From Campylobacteraceae bacterium (GTDB lineage Bacteria; Campylobacterota; Campylobacteria; Campylobacterales; Sulfurovaceae), in the NCBI GenBank assembly GCA_026995985.1, contig JALWNF010000060.1:1-22051 (forward strand): a stretch of DNA of 22,051 nucleotides, in the 5' to 3' direction. Position numbers and translations under genes: made by a program. How positions within the stretch are numbered: position 1 is the first letter of the stretch; every line of letters begins with the position of its first letter. Shown one piece after another: positions 1 to 7,731 of this stretch. The notes beneath the pieces are model-generated. The model made no database searches, was not told where the DNA came from, and was given only the letters and a program-made list of their open reading frames with translations.

Positions 1-815
1 ATACGTCTAAACTTACTAGGAATCTCAAAACCACACTTTTTAAAGATATTATAGATAAGTTTTTCAGCTACCTCTATGACATCATCTTGGGTACAAAATG
101 ACATCTCAACATCTATCTGTGTAAACTCAGGCTGTCTGTCTGCTCTTAGGTCTTCATCTCTAAAACATTTTGCAATTTGGAAGTATCGATCAAAACCACC
201 AACCATAAGAAGCTGTTTAAAGAGCTGTGGAGATTGAGGAAGAGCATAGAACTCTCCTGCATGAATACGGCTTGGTACAAGGTAGTCTCTTGCTCCTTCT
301 GGAGTTGATTTTGTAATAATTGGAGTTTCTACCTCTAAAAAACCTAACTTATCTAAGGTATTACGAGTTGCAATGGTTGCTTTTGAACGGAGTTTAAATA
401 TGTCGTAAGATTTTTGAGTTCTAAGCTCTAAATATCTATATTTTAGTTTAATCTCTTCATTAACTTTCTCATCTCCAAGCTCAAATGGCATAGGAAGAGA
501 ACGGTTTTCAATAGTTAACTTATCTGCAACAATCTCAATTTTACCAGTTTTGAGTTTAGGGTTCTCTAGCCCTTCGCCTCTAGCACGAACTCTACCTGTT
601 ACAATGAGTACAAATTGGTCTCTTACCTCTTCTGCTAATTTGTGAGCCTCTGCACTATCAGCAGGGTCACAGACAACTTGTACTACTTCATCTTTATCTC
701 TTAGGTCAATAAAGATTAACCCCCCATGGTCACGACGAGATGATACCCAACCAGATACAGTTACTCTCTCTCCAATATTTGTTTCATTTACATCAGCACA
801 ATAATGTGTTCTCAC
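1..815 (-). CDS. aspS: Aspartyl-tRNA synthetase, C-terminal part beyond left edge
   Basis: Charges tRNA-Asp (and, in many relatives, also tRNA-Asn) with aspartate in the cytoplasm. The visible 271 residues start at a GTG codon (813-815), preceded by AGAGGAAA, and read MRTHYCADV. An N-terminal OB-fold anticodon-binding domain comes first, with [19 protein letters not shown] near residues 21-40. The class II catalytic domain follows, with a motif 2 region reading [20 protein letters not shown] at roughly residues 217-236 and the [20 protein letters not shown] substrate-loop region just before it. The gene runs off the left edge, so motif 3 and about half of the usual ~580 residues are missing from view. 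It is the last visible gene of the minus-strand run, but a TATAAT box about 50 bases upstream suggests its own promoter. Whether it is discriminating cannot be decided here. Confidence 0.96.
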   Translation of the reverse strand, partial: MRTHYCADVNETNIGERVTVSGWVSSRRDHGGLIFIDLRDKDEVVQVVCDPADSAEAHKLAEEVRDQFVLIVTGRVRARGEGLENPKLKTGKIEIVADKLTIENRSLPMPFELGDEKVNEEIKLKYRYLELRTQKSYDIFKLRSKATIATRNTLDKLGFLEVETPIITKSTPEGARDYLVPSRIHAGEFYALPQSPQLFKQLLMVGGFDRYFQIAKCFRDEDLRADRQPEFTQIDVEMSFCTQDDVIEVAEKLIYNIFKKCGFEIPSKFRR

Positions 816-867
816 TATAGTTTCCTCTAATTTATATATCTAAATATATAGTTTAAAATTTTTCGCG

Positions 868-873
868 ATTATA
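868..873 (-). promoter_or_regulatory. Putative aspS -10 box
   Basis: A perfect TATAAT on the minus strand, preceded by TAGA and followed by CGCG, lies about 50 bases upstream of the aspS GTG. No convincing -35 hexamer is visible, which is common for sigma-70 promoters of Campylobacterota. This suggests aspS can be transcribed independently of the genes before it. It is called from sequence match only. Confidence 0.45.
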
Positions 874-921
874 TCTAATTGTTTCATAGAAGTAGATGTA
901 GAGGAGGATAGCTTTGGTTAC

Positions 922-1059
922 CTAAAATATAAAATCAAATATTTTTTTTAAAAAAGAGCTTTTTTTCTCTTTTTTGTATCTCCTTTTCTTTTTAGGCTCT
1001 AAGAGGTCAACATATCTGTTAGCCTCTTTTAGCTTTTTAGGTTCAAACTTAATCTGCAT
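922..1059 (-). CDS. Possible 45-residue basic protein coupled to the OmpA-like gene
   Basis: An ATG at 1057-1059 overlaps the end of the preceding OmpA-like gene by 11 bases, and an AGAGAG sits eight bases upstream of it. The frame gives 45 residues ending in TAG. The N-terminal half (MQIKFEPKKLKEANRYVDLL) is mixed charge, a very basic Lys/Arg patch follows (residues 23-33), and the end is hydrophobic (FLKKIFDFIF). I recognise no family. The overlapping start resembles the other coupled junctions in this operon and favours a real gene. Against it are its short length, a composition dominated by A-rich codons, and an A/T hairpin inside the frame. It could be chance. If real, a short basic peptide with an amphipathic C-terminus could bind membrane, nucleic acid or the neighbouring stator proteins, but nothing in the sequence decides this. 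Confidence 0.4.
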   Translation of the reverse strand: MQIKFEPKKLKEANRYVDLLEPKKKRRYKKEKKSSFLKKIFDFIF

Positions 1060-2203
1060 CTAAAATTCTCTCTATCTCATACATAGCATCTTGGTTTTTA
1101 AGTTTAAACTTAATCTCAATTCTTCGTGAAGCATCTTTGTCCTCTACCCCATTATGTTTAATGACATCAAGGTAGGAGCGACCACTTGCTACAAGTTTAT
1201 CTTTAATATTATTCTTTTTAATATAATCCAATGTTAAAAGATAGTTCATAACAGCAAAAGCACGTTGTTGAGAGAGCTTTAAGTTGTATAGATAAGAGCC
1301 ATCACTATCTGTATGTCCTTCAATAACAATCTTATCTAAATGTTCTGCAATATTTTTATTATTTATTAGTGCAGAGACATAGTCAATAAAGTTTGCTTTT
1401 AGTTGAGCTTTAGCACTCTCTTTTAGTACAGCAGAGCCTTTGTCAAATAATATATTTGAGGCTAGTCGAAGTGAGCCACTCTTTTTGTCAATATTGACTT
1501 TATCTCCAAGAGCTTTTTTGAGTTCTGCAATAACTTTGAGTTTTATTCCTGTTAAGGATTTTATCTTAGCCTTTTGAGCTTGTAGTTTAGTTAGCAGTTC
1601 ATCATATTTAGTCTGTTTATTGTCAAGTGCTTTTAGTAGTTTTAATAGTTTCTCATCAGTTAGTTTTAGCTTTTTATCTTTTTGGTTAAGTCTATTAGAG
1701 AGAACCATAACTCTGTTTTTGTACTCCTCTAGCTCTTTTTGGCTACTACTAAGTGTTCTATTTTGCTCATTTAGCATATTTTCAAGTAGAACAATATGGT
1801 TAGAGTAGTTATCTATTTTTGTATTTTGAGCAAGTAGTAGTTGATTTAGCCTCTCTATCTCATTGCTTTTAAGTTTTAGTGAGTTTTGAGTAATAGTTAA
1901 GATTTTATTGCTATTGTCAAGAGCCTCTTGACGTTGTGCAAGTAGATTGCGAAGCTTATTAATCTCCTCCTCTTTTATCTGCAACTCTTTTGTTATAGTA
2001 GTAAGATAATTTGATTGCTTATTAAGTGTTTTATTCTGCTCACTTACAATGCTCTCTTTCTCTTTTAATGAGTTTTTGATTATAGTTGATTTGACTAGAA
2101 TAGCACCAATAAGTAGAATAAAAACAAAAAGCAAACCACCCATTAGGTCTGCATAAGATATCCAAAAATTGGTCTCATTTTTAGATGAATCTGACTTAAG
2201 CAT
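1049..2203 (-). CDS. MotB/ZorB-like OmpA-domain protein with long coiled coil
   Basis: Probably the peptidoglycan-anchored subunit of an inner-membrane ion-driven motor. Of 384 residues, the first ~12 are cytoplasmic. One membrane helix (about 16-38) carries SYADLMGGLLFVFILL, with Asp19 at the position of the proton-carrying Asp of MotB. Residues ~43-230 form a long periplasmic coiled coil, and residues ~245-370 an OmpA-like peptidoglycan-binding domain. That domain shows ILFDKGSAVL, GHTD (296-299), LSQQRAFAVMNYL, ASGR and SRRIEI (359-364). The coil contains a ~35-residue tandem repeat (about 67-99 and 102-135). It starts one base after the stop of the MotA-like gene, so the two are surely coupled. 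MotB and ZorB normally have much shorter linkers, so this is not a standard flagellar MotB. The domain assignment is firm; the biological role is unknown. Confidence 0.85.
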   Translation of the reverse strand: MLKSDSSKNETNFWISYADLMGGLLFVFILLIGAILVKSTIIKNSLKEKESIVSEQNKTLNKQSNYLTTITKELQIKEEEINKLRNLLAQRQEALDNSNKILTITQNSLKLKSNEIERLNQLLLAQNTKIDNYSNHIVLLENMLNEQNRTLSSSQKELEEYKNRVMVLSNRLNQKDKKLKLTDEKLLKLLKALDNKQTKYDELLTKLQAQKAKIKSLTGIKLKVIAELKKALGDKVNIDKKSGSLRLASNILFDKGSAVLKESAKAQLKANFIDYVSALINNKNIAEHLDKIVIEGHTDSDGSYLYNLKLSQQRAFAVMNYLLTLDYIKKNNIKDKLVASGRSYLDVIKHNGVEDKDASRRIEIKFKLKNQDAMYEIERILDAD

Positions 2204-2204
2204 C

Positions 2205-3338
2205 TTATCTGTTCTCTATTTGTTTAGATAGAGCATTATGATACTCTGTAATAGTATGTTGTAAAATTCTATTCTGTTCACTTGTACTGTGAGCAAAGTC
2301 TGCTAGTTTCATAACAATCTCACCAACCTCTTGGTCAATTTTATGAAATGTTATACTTAGAGACTTCTCTAGTGTGGTATCTAACTTCTGTAGAGTTTTG
2401 TTAAGAGTATCTGTTGTCTTAGTAAACTCTTTAATATTCTGTTCAATTTTTTCACTTGCACTTAGTGCTGATTGTGAAGTATGAATTTGAGCTATAGTAT
2501 CTTTGAGTTCACTAGAGACCATTTTCATATGCTCTGTAACTGTTGTAAAGTTTTTATTGGTCTCATTAATAATAGTTTGGAAGTTCTCTAAGTGTTTTTC
2601 ATTAAGAGTTTGAATAAATTCTAAATTAAAGGTATCTTTGAGAGCTTTTATTAACTTTTGGTCTCGCATCTCATGTTGCATATGTTCATGTTTTTTTAAT
2701 TCACTTTCAGACCAAATATAGCTCTCATATATCTCATTAAGTTCATGTAGGTCACTGTCAAGCTTTGAGAGACCTCTCTTTTCAAAAAAGCTCCAAATAA
2801 TAGAGAGGTATATACCATAAATAGAGGCATAAAAAGCAGTACCAATTCCTGAAAGTAGTATAGAGATATCATTGTCAAGTTCAGTTGTATTTGAACTTGA
2901 AAAGTCAGGCATAGAGATGGCAATTGCTGTAAATGTTCCTAATATACCAAGCATAGGAAAGAGTGATGGTGCTATAGAGGCGTAGTTATCATTTCTAAAT
3001 CTCTTATAGTAGTTTGAGAAGAAATCATTAATATTTATAGTCGATTTTGTCTCATTTAGAATGGTTAAGGAGTTCTCTTTTATCTGTTTTTGAAGTGCTT
3101 TTTGTAAATTTATATACTCTTTACGCATTTTACAGATAACATAGTTTGCATTGTGTCTAATAAAAAATAGAAAGACCAAATAGATACTACTAATAATAAC
3201 TAAAGAGTGAAGACCAACTTTAATTGGAAAAATTTGAAGATAACCTAGTAAGATAGTTGCAAAAAATATAGTACCAAAAAATGCTAAAACAAGATAGTTA
3301 ATAAAACAGGGGGCTGTTGAGCTATTTGTATTGGTCAT
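2205..3338 (-). CDS. MotA/TolQ/ExbB-family (ZorA-like) proton-channel protein
   Basis: Predicted channel-forming subunit partnered with the OmpA-domain gene that follows one base downstream. Of 377 residues, membrane helices lie at about 14-36, 43-60, 122-143 and 158-186. The last two hold the family core: PMLGILGTFTAIAISM (128-143) and LLSGIGTAFYASIYGIYLS (161-179), matching the MotA/TolQ/ExbB pattern of a GT-containing helix followed by a helix rich in small residues. After helix 4 comes a ~190-residue cytoplasmic tail predicted to be helical or coiled coil (EKRGLSKLDSDLHELNEIYE onward). A long cytoplasmic tail is typical of ZorA, though here it is shorter, and is absent from ExbB and TolQ. 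The ATG overlaps the mreC stop as ATGA, indicating coupling to the cell-shape genes. Flagellar stator, Tol-Pal and TonB roles are all less likely given the domain layout; confidence in the specific role is low. Confidence 0.85.
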   Translation of the reverse strand: MTNTNSSTAPCFINYLVLAFFGTIFFATILLGYLQIFPIKVGLHSLVIISSIYLVFLFFIRHNANYVICKMRKEYINLQKALQKQIKENSLTILNETKSTININDFFSNYYKRFRNDNYASIAPSLFPMLGILGTFTAIAISMPDFSSSNTTELDNDISILLSGIGTAFYASIYGIYLSIIWSFFEKRGLSKLDSDLHELNEIYESYIWSESELKKHEHMQHEMRDQKLIKALKDTFNLEFIQTLNEKHLENFQTIINETNKNFTTVTEHMKMVSSELKDTIAQIHTSQSALSASEKIEQNIKEFTKTTDTLNKTLQKLDTTLEKSLSITFHKIDQEVGEIVMKLADFAHSTSEQNRILQHTITEYHNALSKQIENR

Positions 3339-4162
3339 TTTTTCTCCTTAGTAGAGTTATTTTCTAGTTTAATTTGAGAACTATTTGAGTCACTTTCTTG
3401 TAGAACCTCTTTAACTAGATAGAAAAAGTTAGGGTGAAGTACATCGGCATAGGTCTTTACAATAGCAGTTTTATAGGTACTTTTTGTAATAATATTAGTT
3501 ACCTCTCCTACAGGAATATTTGGTAGAAAGATATTGTCCATACCAGAAGTTAAGACTTTATCTCCTACATTGATTTTTGACCATTTAGGAATAAAGTTTA
3601 CCTCAATATACTCAGCATCAATACCCTTTGCAATTCCTGGTGTTTTATCTTTTCCAATAAAGGTTGAAAATTGGCAGATAGGGTTTGAAAGAAGAATCCC
3701 TTTTAGGGTATTTTTCTCTTTAATTGCTATACCAGCAGCAACATTTTTTTGAATAAGCCCATATATTTTATCTTCTCCAACCTCATTAGCCTTAGTTAGA
3801 TAGACTTGAGAAAAGTCATTTAGCTTTTTATATGAGATGGTTTGAACACGTAAAATATTGTCATAATTATTAAATTTTTTTTCATTAAATTGAGTTAATT
3901 GCTCAAGTTGGACAATATGCATCTTTTGTTGATATATATATTTACGTAGAAGAATATTCTCTTTTTTTAACTCTTCAATAGATTCTGCTTGTCTAAGGTA
4001 TTTATCTCTTGACTCTTTAATGCTATTTGTAAGCTGAAGATAGTACTCTTTTATAGGTAGCGAAATAGTAGCAAACTTATATTGGAAGTCCTTCTCTTGT
4101 CGCAAGAGAAAAACCCCTAAGGCAATAAAAAATGTAGATACTATTAATTGGCTAGTCTTCAT
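3335..4162 (-). CDS. mreC: Rod-shape protein MreC
   Basis: Bitopic inner-membrane protein of the elongasome, linking MreB to periplasmic cell-wall synthases. From the ATG at 4160-4162 it has 275 residues. The N-terminal membrane helix is MKTSQLIVSTFFIALGVFLL, a coiled coil follows at about 45-90 (SIEELKKENILLRKYIYQQK), and the periplasmic beta domain after that includes AGIAIKEKNTLKGILLSN and LTSGMDNIFLPNIPVGEV. The frame is open to a TTG at 4184-4186 that would add eight residues and overlap mreB by 35 bases. I prefer the ATG because it places the signal-anchor at the extreme N-terminus and leaves an 11-base overlap with mreB typical of coupled genes. It lies directly behind mreB, as in most bacteria. 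The stop overlaps the start of the MotA-like gene. Confidence 0.9.
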   Translation of the reverse strand: MKTSQLIVSTFFIALGVFLLRQEKDFQYKFATISLPIKEYYLQLTNSIKESRDKYLRQAESIEELKKENILLRKYIYQQKMHIVQLEQLTQFNEKKFNNYDNILRVQTISYKKLNDFSQVYLTKANEVGEDKIYGLIQKNVAAGIAIKEKNTLKGILLSNPICQFSTFIGKDKTPGIAKGIDAEYIEVNFIPKWSKINVGDKVLTSGMDNIFLPNIPVGEVTNIITKSTYKTAIVKTYADVLHPNFFYLVKEVLQESDSNSSQIKLENNSTKEKK

Positions 4163-5186
4163 AAACTGATTGTTGTAAGATATCAATTTCTTCTAATGCT
4201 TTGCCTGTACCTTTTGCAACAGCAAGTAGGGGGTCTTCAGCAACATATACAGGAAGCTTAATAGAATTTGAGAGATACTTGTCTAAGCCTCTAATTAAAG
4301 CTCCTCCACCAGTTAGAACAATTCCATTTTCCACAATATCTCCAGCTAAGTCAGGAGGTGTCTGTTCAAGTACTGTTTTGAGTGCTTCTGCAATCTCTTT
4401 AATTGGCTCTTTCATAGCCTCTCTCATATGTTCTGAGTTAATCTCTATTGAGCTTAAGAGTCCTGTAACTTGGTCTCTACCTTTAACTGTCATAACTAGC
4501 TCTTCATCAAGTTGAATAGCTGTTCCAACTCTAATCTTTAGCTCTTCAGCAATACGGTCACCAATAAGTAGGTTAAAATTTCTCTTCATATAATCTATAA
4601 TAGATTTATCTAGCTTATCTCCAGCTGTTCTAATAGATCTAGAGATAACTAAACCACCTAAAGATATAACACCAATCTCTGTAGTTCCACCACCAATATC
4701 AACAACTAAGTTACCATTTGGATCTTTAACAGGAATACCCGAACCAATAGCAGCTGCCATAGGCTCCTCAATAAGGTGAACCTCTCTAGCTCCTGCTGAC
4801 ATAGCAGACTCTTTAACAGCTTTTCTCTCAACTTGAGTAAGACCAAAAGGAACACAGATGATTATTCTAGGAGAAAAGAGACCTTTTCTGTTATGTACCT
4901 TTTCTATAAAATATCTAATCATCATCTCGGTAACGTTAAAATCAGCAATAACTCCATCTCTCATTGGACGAATAGCTTTAATATTGCCTGGTGTTTTACC
5001 AACCATATCTTTTGCCTCTTGACCTACTGCTAAGATATTTTCTCGACCACGCCTATCATATTGAATAGCTACTACTGATGGCTCATTAATAACAATTCCT
5101 TTTCCTTTAACTAATACCAATGTATTTGCTGTTCCTAAATCTATTGCTAAATCGTTTGAAAATACTCCCAAAAGTTTCTTAAACAT
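4152..5186 (-). CDS. mreB: Rod-shape actin homologue MreB
   Basis: Actin-like ATPase that forms filaments on the inner membrane and directs lateral cell-wall synthesis. It is 344 residues, the usual family length. The amphipathic N-terminus (MFKKLLGVFSNDLAIDLGTA) contains the phosphate-1 motif DLGTANTLV. Phosphate-2 appears as VVDIGGGTTEIGVISLGG around 162-179, and the adenosine motif as GIVLTGGGALIRGLDKYL near 288-305. The connecting EEPMAAAIGSGIPV is the standard MreB sequence. It sits nine bases after clpX and overlaps mreC. The clpX-mreB-mreC order is characteristic of Campylobacterota. Nothing is missing or unusual. Confidence 0.97.
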   Translation of the reverse strand: MFKKLLGVFSNDLAIDLGTANTLVLVKGKGIVINEPSVVAIQYDRRGRENILAVGQEAKDMVGKTPGNIKAIRPMRDGVIADFNVTEMMIRYFIEKVHNRKGLFSPRIIICVPFGLTQVERKAVKESAMSAGAREVHLIEEPMAAAIGSGIPVKDPNGNLVVDIGGGTTEIGVISLGGLVISRSIRTAGDKLDKSIIDYMKRNFNLLIGDRIAEELKIRVGTAIQLDEELVMTVKGRDQVTGLLSSIEINSEHMREAMKEPIKEIAEALKTVLEQTPPDLAGDIVENGIVLTGGGALIRGLDKYLSNSIKLPVYVAEDPLLAVAKGTGKALEEIDILQQSVYED

Positions 5187-5195
5187 TCTATTTCC

Positions 5196-6404
5196 TTATG
5201 CTATTTTTGAATTTTTTATATATAGAGGTTTAACTCCATGATTTATAACATCTTCTGTAATTATAACCTCATATCCATCAAGTTCTGGTAACTCATACAT
5301 TATATCTAATAGTGCCTCCTCCATAATTGAACGTAGTCCTCTTGCTCCTGTTTTTCGATTAATTGCTTTTTGTGCTACAGCTCTTAAGGCAGACTCCTCA
5401 AAAGTTAAAATGGCATTATCAATCTCAAAAAGTTTCTGATACTGTTTTACAATTGAGTTTTTAGGTTCAACTAAAATTCGCACCATATCTTCTAATGTAA
5501 TGGGTTCAAGTGTTGCTGTAACGTGGAGTCGTCCAATAAGCTCTGGAATGATTCCAAACTGAACTAAATCATCAGACTCTATAAGATGCATTACATTTTC
5601 ATTCTCTTTATTACTTCGCTTCTCTTGTCCAAAACCAAGCTGATTTGCACCTAAACGTCTTTGAATAATCTCTTCAATGCCATCAAAAGCACCGCCACAG
5701 ATAAAGAGTATATTTGAAGTATCTATTTGTAAAAAGTCTTGATTTGGGTGTTTACGCCCACCTTTTGGTGGAATATTTACTACTGAGCCCTCTATAATTT
5801 TTAGAAGTGCTTGTTGTACTCCTTCACCTGAGACATCTCTTGTAATTGAACGATTTTCACCCATACGTGCAATCTTATCCATCTCATCAATAAAGATAAT
5901 ACCACGTTCAGCTTTAGCTACATCATCACCAGCTGCTTGGAGAAGTTTAGTTAGGATATTCTCCACATCTTCTCCTACATAACCAGCTTCAGTTAAGTTT
6001 GTTGCATCTGAGATAGCAATAGGTACATCTAAAAATTTAGCAATGGTTTGTGCTAAAAGTGTTTTACCTGAACCTGTAGGACCAATAAGTAAGATATTTG
6101 ATTTTTCAATATTTGTATCGTCATGTCTATTTTTAAATATTCTCTTATAGTGGTTATAGACAGCTACTGAGAGTGTCTTTTTTGCACTATCTTGACCAAT
6201 GACATAATCATTTAATATTCTATGAATCTCTTTTGGAATAAGGAGAGTTGCAGGTTCAATCTCTGGACTACTCTCCTCATCTCCAAAAAGAATTTTATAT
6301 GCAGATGTAACACAGTTTGAGCAGATATAAGCATGGTTACCCGCAATAAATGGATTGTTATCTTTTTCAGTAGTATTACAAAAACTACACTCTTTTCTAG
6401 CCAT
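5196..6404 (-). CDS. clpX: ClpX, ATP-binding subunit of ClpXP protease
   Basis: AAA+ unfoldase that recognises substrates and feeds them to ClpP; acts as a cytoplasmic hexamer. It has 402 residues. The N-terminal zinc-binding domain has Cys6, Cys9, Cys28 and Cys31. The ATPase core shows Walker A GPTGSGKT (108-115), the pore loop GYVG (141-144), Walker [10 protein letters not shown] (169-177), the RKH loop GRKHP (216-220), the arginine-finger region PELIGR (288-293) and sensor 2 GARGLR (353-358). All expected functional residues are present. It starts eight bases inside the end of lpxA and is followed by mreB after nine bases. No clpP is visible in this window, so the protease subunit is encoded elsewhere. 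Confidence 0.97.
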   Translation of the reverse strand: MARKECSFCNTTEKDNNPFIAGNHAYICSNCVTSAYKILFGDEESSPEIEPATLLIPKEIHRILNDYVIGQDSAKKTLSVAVYNHYKRIFKNRHDDTNIEKSNILLIGPTGSGKTLLAQTIAKFLDVPIAISDATNLTEAGYVGEDVENILTKLLQAAGDDVAKAERGIIFIDEMDKIARMGENRSITRDVSGEGVQQALLKIIEGSVVNIPPKGGRKHPNQDFLQIDTSNILFICGGAFDGIEEIIQRRLGANQLGFGQEKRSNKENENVMHLIESDDLVQFGIIPELIGRLHVTATLEPITLEDMVRILVEPKNSIVKQYQKLFEIDNAILTFEESALRAVAQKAINRKTGARGLRSIMEEALLDIMYELPELDGYEVIITEDVINHGVKPLYIKNSKIA

Positions 6405-7188
6405 TACTATTTTTCCTTATATATGGAATACCACGTTTTGAATTCATGATAAACTCTACTAAATTTTTTACACTCTTTGAAGAGGTTTTATTAAATATTT
6501 TTTTAGCTGTATCTTGAAGTGGTTGACCACTCTCAAACAGCTCTTTATAAGCTACCTTAAGGGCATTAATCTCTTCTCTTTGTATATGTCTTCTAAGTCC
6601 TGTAAGATTAAGTCCTCTTAAGGTAGCTCTATTTCCTTCTGCTAAACAGTAGGGTGGTATATCTTGACTTAGAGCAGATGCTCCTGCAATCATTGCAAAG
6701 TCACCAATATGAACAAATTGATGAACAGGTGTAAGACCACCAATGACAACATTATCTCCTAGTTCAACATGTCCTGCTAGAGTTACTCCATTTGCCAAGA
6801 TACAGTTGTCTCCTAGTTTAACATCATGACCTAAGTGAACATATCCCATTAGAAGATTGTTATTACCAATTTTAGTAATACTACCACCACCCTTGGTTCC
6901 TGGATTAATTAGGGTAAACTCTCTAATTCTATTATTATCACCAATAATCAGTTCGACCTCCTCACCCCTATATTTTAAATCTTGGGGAATTGAACCTACA
7001 ACAGCATGAGAGAAGATATGGTTATTTTTACCTATAGTTGTTTTACCAGCAATAACAGCATGTGCATCTACAATACAGTTGTCTCCAAGAGTAGTTTGAG
7101 ATGAGATAGTTGCAAATGGACCAACAGTAACATTCTCTCCAATAGTTGCACCATCTTCAATAATAGCTGTTGCATGTATATTTGACAC
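6397..7188 (-). CDS. lpxA: UDP-N-acetylglucosamine acyltransferase LpxA
   Basis: Catalyses the first step of lipid A synthesis, transferring a 3-hydroxyacyl chain from acyl carrier protein to UDP-GlcNAc. It has 263 residues, the normal length. The N-terminal two thirds is a left-handed beta helix of hexapeptide repeats ([48 protein letters not shown]). The catalytic histidine is His121 in [14 protein letters not shown]. The signature VHQFVHIG occurs near 155-162, and the LNLTGLRR region that starts the C-terminal helical domain follows. It lies 37 bases after fabZ and overlaps clpX by eight bases. FabZ and LpxA draw on the same 3-hydroxyacyl-ACP pool, so their pairing is functional as well as positional. 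Confidence 0.97.
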   Translation of the reverse strand: MSNIHATAIIEDGATIGENVTVGPFATISSQTTLGDNCIVDAHAVIAGKTTIGKNNHIFSHAVVGSIPQDLKYRGEEVELIIGDNNRIREFTLINPGTKGGGSITKIGNNNLLMGYVHLGHDVKLGDNCILANGVTLAGHVELGDNVVIGGLTPVHQFVHIGDFAMIAGASALSQDIPPYCLAEGNRATLRGLNLTGLRRHIQREEINALKVAYKELFESGQPLQDTAKKIFNKTSSKSVKNLVEFIMNSKRGIPYIRKNSNG

Positions 7189-7225
7189 AGATTCCCTTTT
7201 TATATTTTAGTTTTAGTTATGACCA

Positions 7226-7675
7226 CTATTTGTCTACTATCATAGCTTTTAGTTCAGCTTCTGCTACCAATTTTTCATCAACATAAGCCTTTGCATCAAG
7301 TTGCCAAATAGTACCTCTATGTCTAATAACACTGAGTCTATAGACTAATTGGTCTCCAGGTTTTACAGGAGAGCGAAACTTTGCTCTGTCAATACTCATA
7401 AAGTAGACAACTTTATTTGTCGCCGCTTCTTGCTCCTCTTGGCTTGAACTTTGAAAAGCCAATACTCCACCAGCTTGTGCCATACCTTCAATAATCATAA
7501 CACCAGGATAGATTGGGTGGTCAGGAAAGTGCCCTTGAAATACAGGTTCGGAGATTGAAACGTTTTTATACCCCTCAATAGATACACCTTTTTCTAATTT
7601 TGTTACACGGTCAAGAAGTAAAAAAGGGTACCTATGTGGTAATATTTTTTGAATTTCAACAACATCATAGAGCAT
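7226..7675 (-). CDS. fabZ: 3-hydroxyacyl-ACP dehydratase FabZ
   Basis: Dehydrates 3-hydroxyacyl-ACP to trans-2-enoyl-ACP in type II fatty acid synthesis. It has 149 residues. The hot-dog fold signature is complete: [11 protein letters not shown] near 14-24, [20 protein letters not shown] with catalytic His49 and Glu63, and a C-terminal strand [20 protein letters not shown]. The ATG is preceded by AAAGGC at good spacing. A 56-base gap separates it from queH upstream, which is large for this operon, and contains an AT-rich stretch with GATAAAAT that could serve as a weak extra promoter. It is followed by lpxA. Confidence 0.97.
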   Translation of the reverse strand: MLYDVVEIQKILPHRYPFLLLDRVTKLEKGVSIEGYKNVSISEPVFQGHFPDHPIYPGVMIIEGMAQAGGVLAFQSSSQEEQEAATNKVVYFMSIDRAKFRSPVKPGDQLVYRLSVIRHRGTIWQLDAKAYVDEKLVAEAELKAMIVDK

Positions 7676-7731
7676 TGAGTTTCGCCTTTAGAGAAATTTT
7701 TTAATTATTTTATCTAAAAAGATTTAAAATG

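Noticed and set aside
950..975. Hairpin AAAAAAGAG / CTCTTTTTT as a terminator between the small ORF region and aspS
   Set aside because: The stem is perfect but almost all A/T, has an eight-base loop and is followed on the minus strand by an A run, not a T run. It may be simple low-complexity coding sequence.
1049..3338. A complete Zorya anti-phage system
   Set aside because: Only the ZorA/ZorB-like motor pair is present. No ZorC, ZorD or ZorE-like gene lies on either side; the neighbours are mreC and aspS, and the linker lengths differ from known ZorA and ZorB.
1049..3338. Flagellar motA-motB
   Set aside because: The OmpA-domain protein has a very long coiled coil instead of the short MotB plug linker, and the channel protein has a long C-terminal cytoplasmic tail. 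No flagellar gene is nearby.
4163..4186. mreC start at TTG 4184-4186
   Set aside because: It has AGAAG only three bases away, adds eight polar residues before the membrane anchor and increases the overlap with mreB to 35 bases. The ATG at 4160-4162 fits better.
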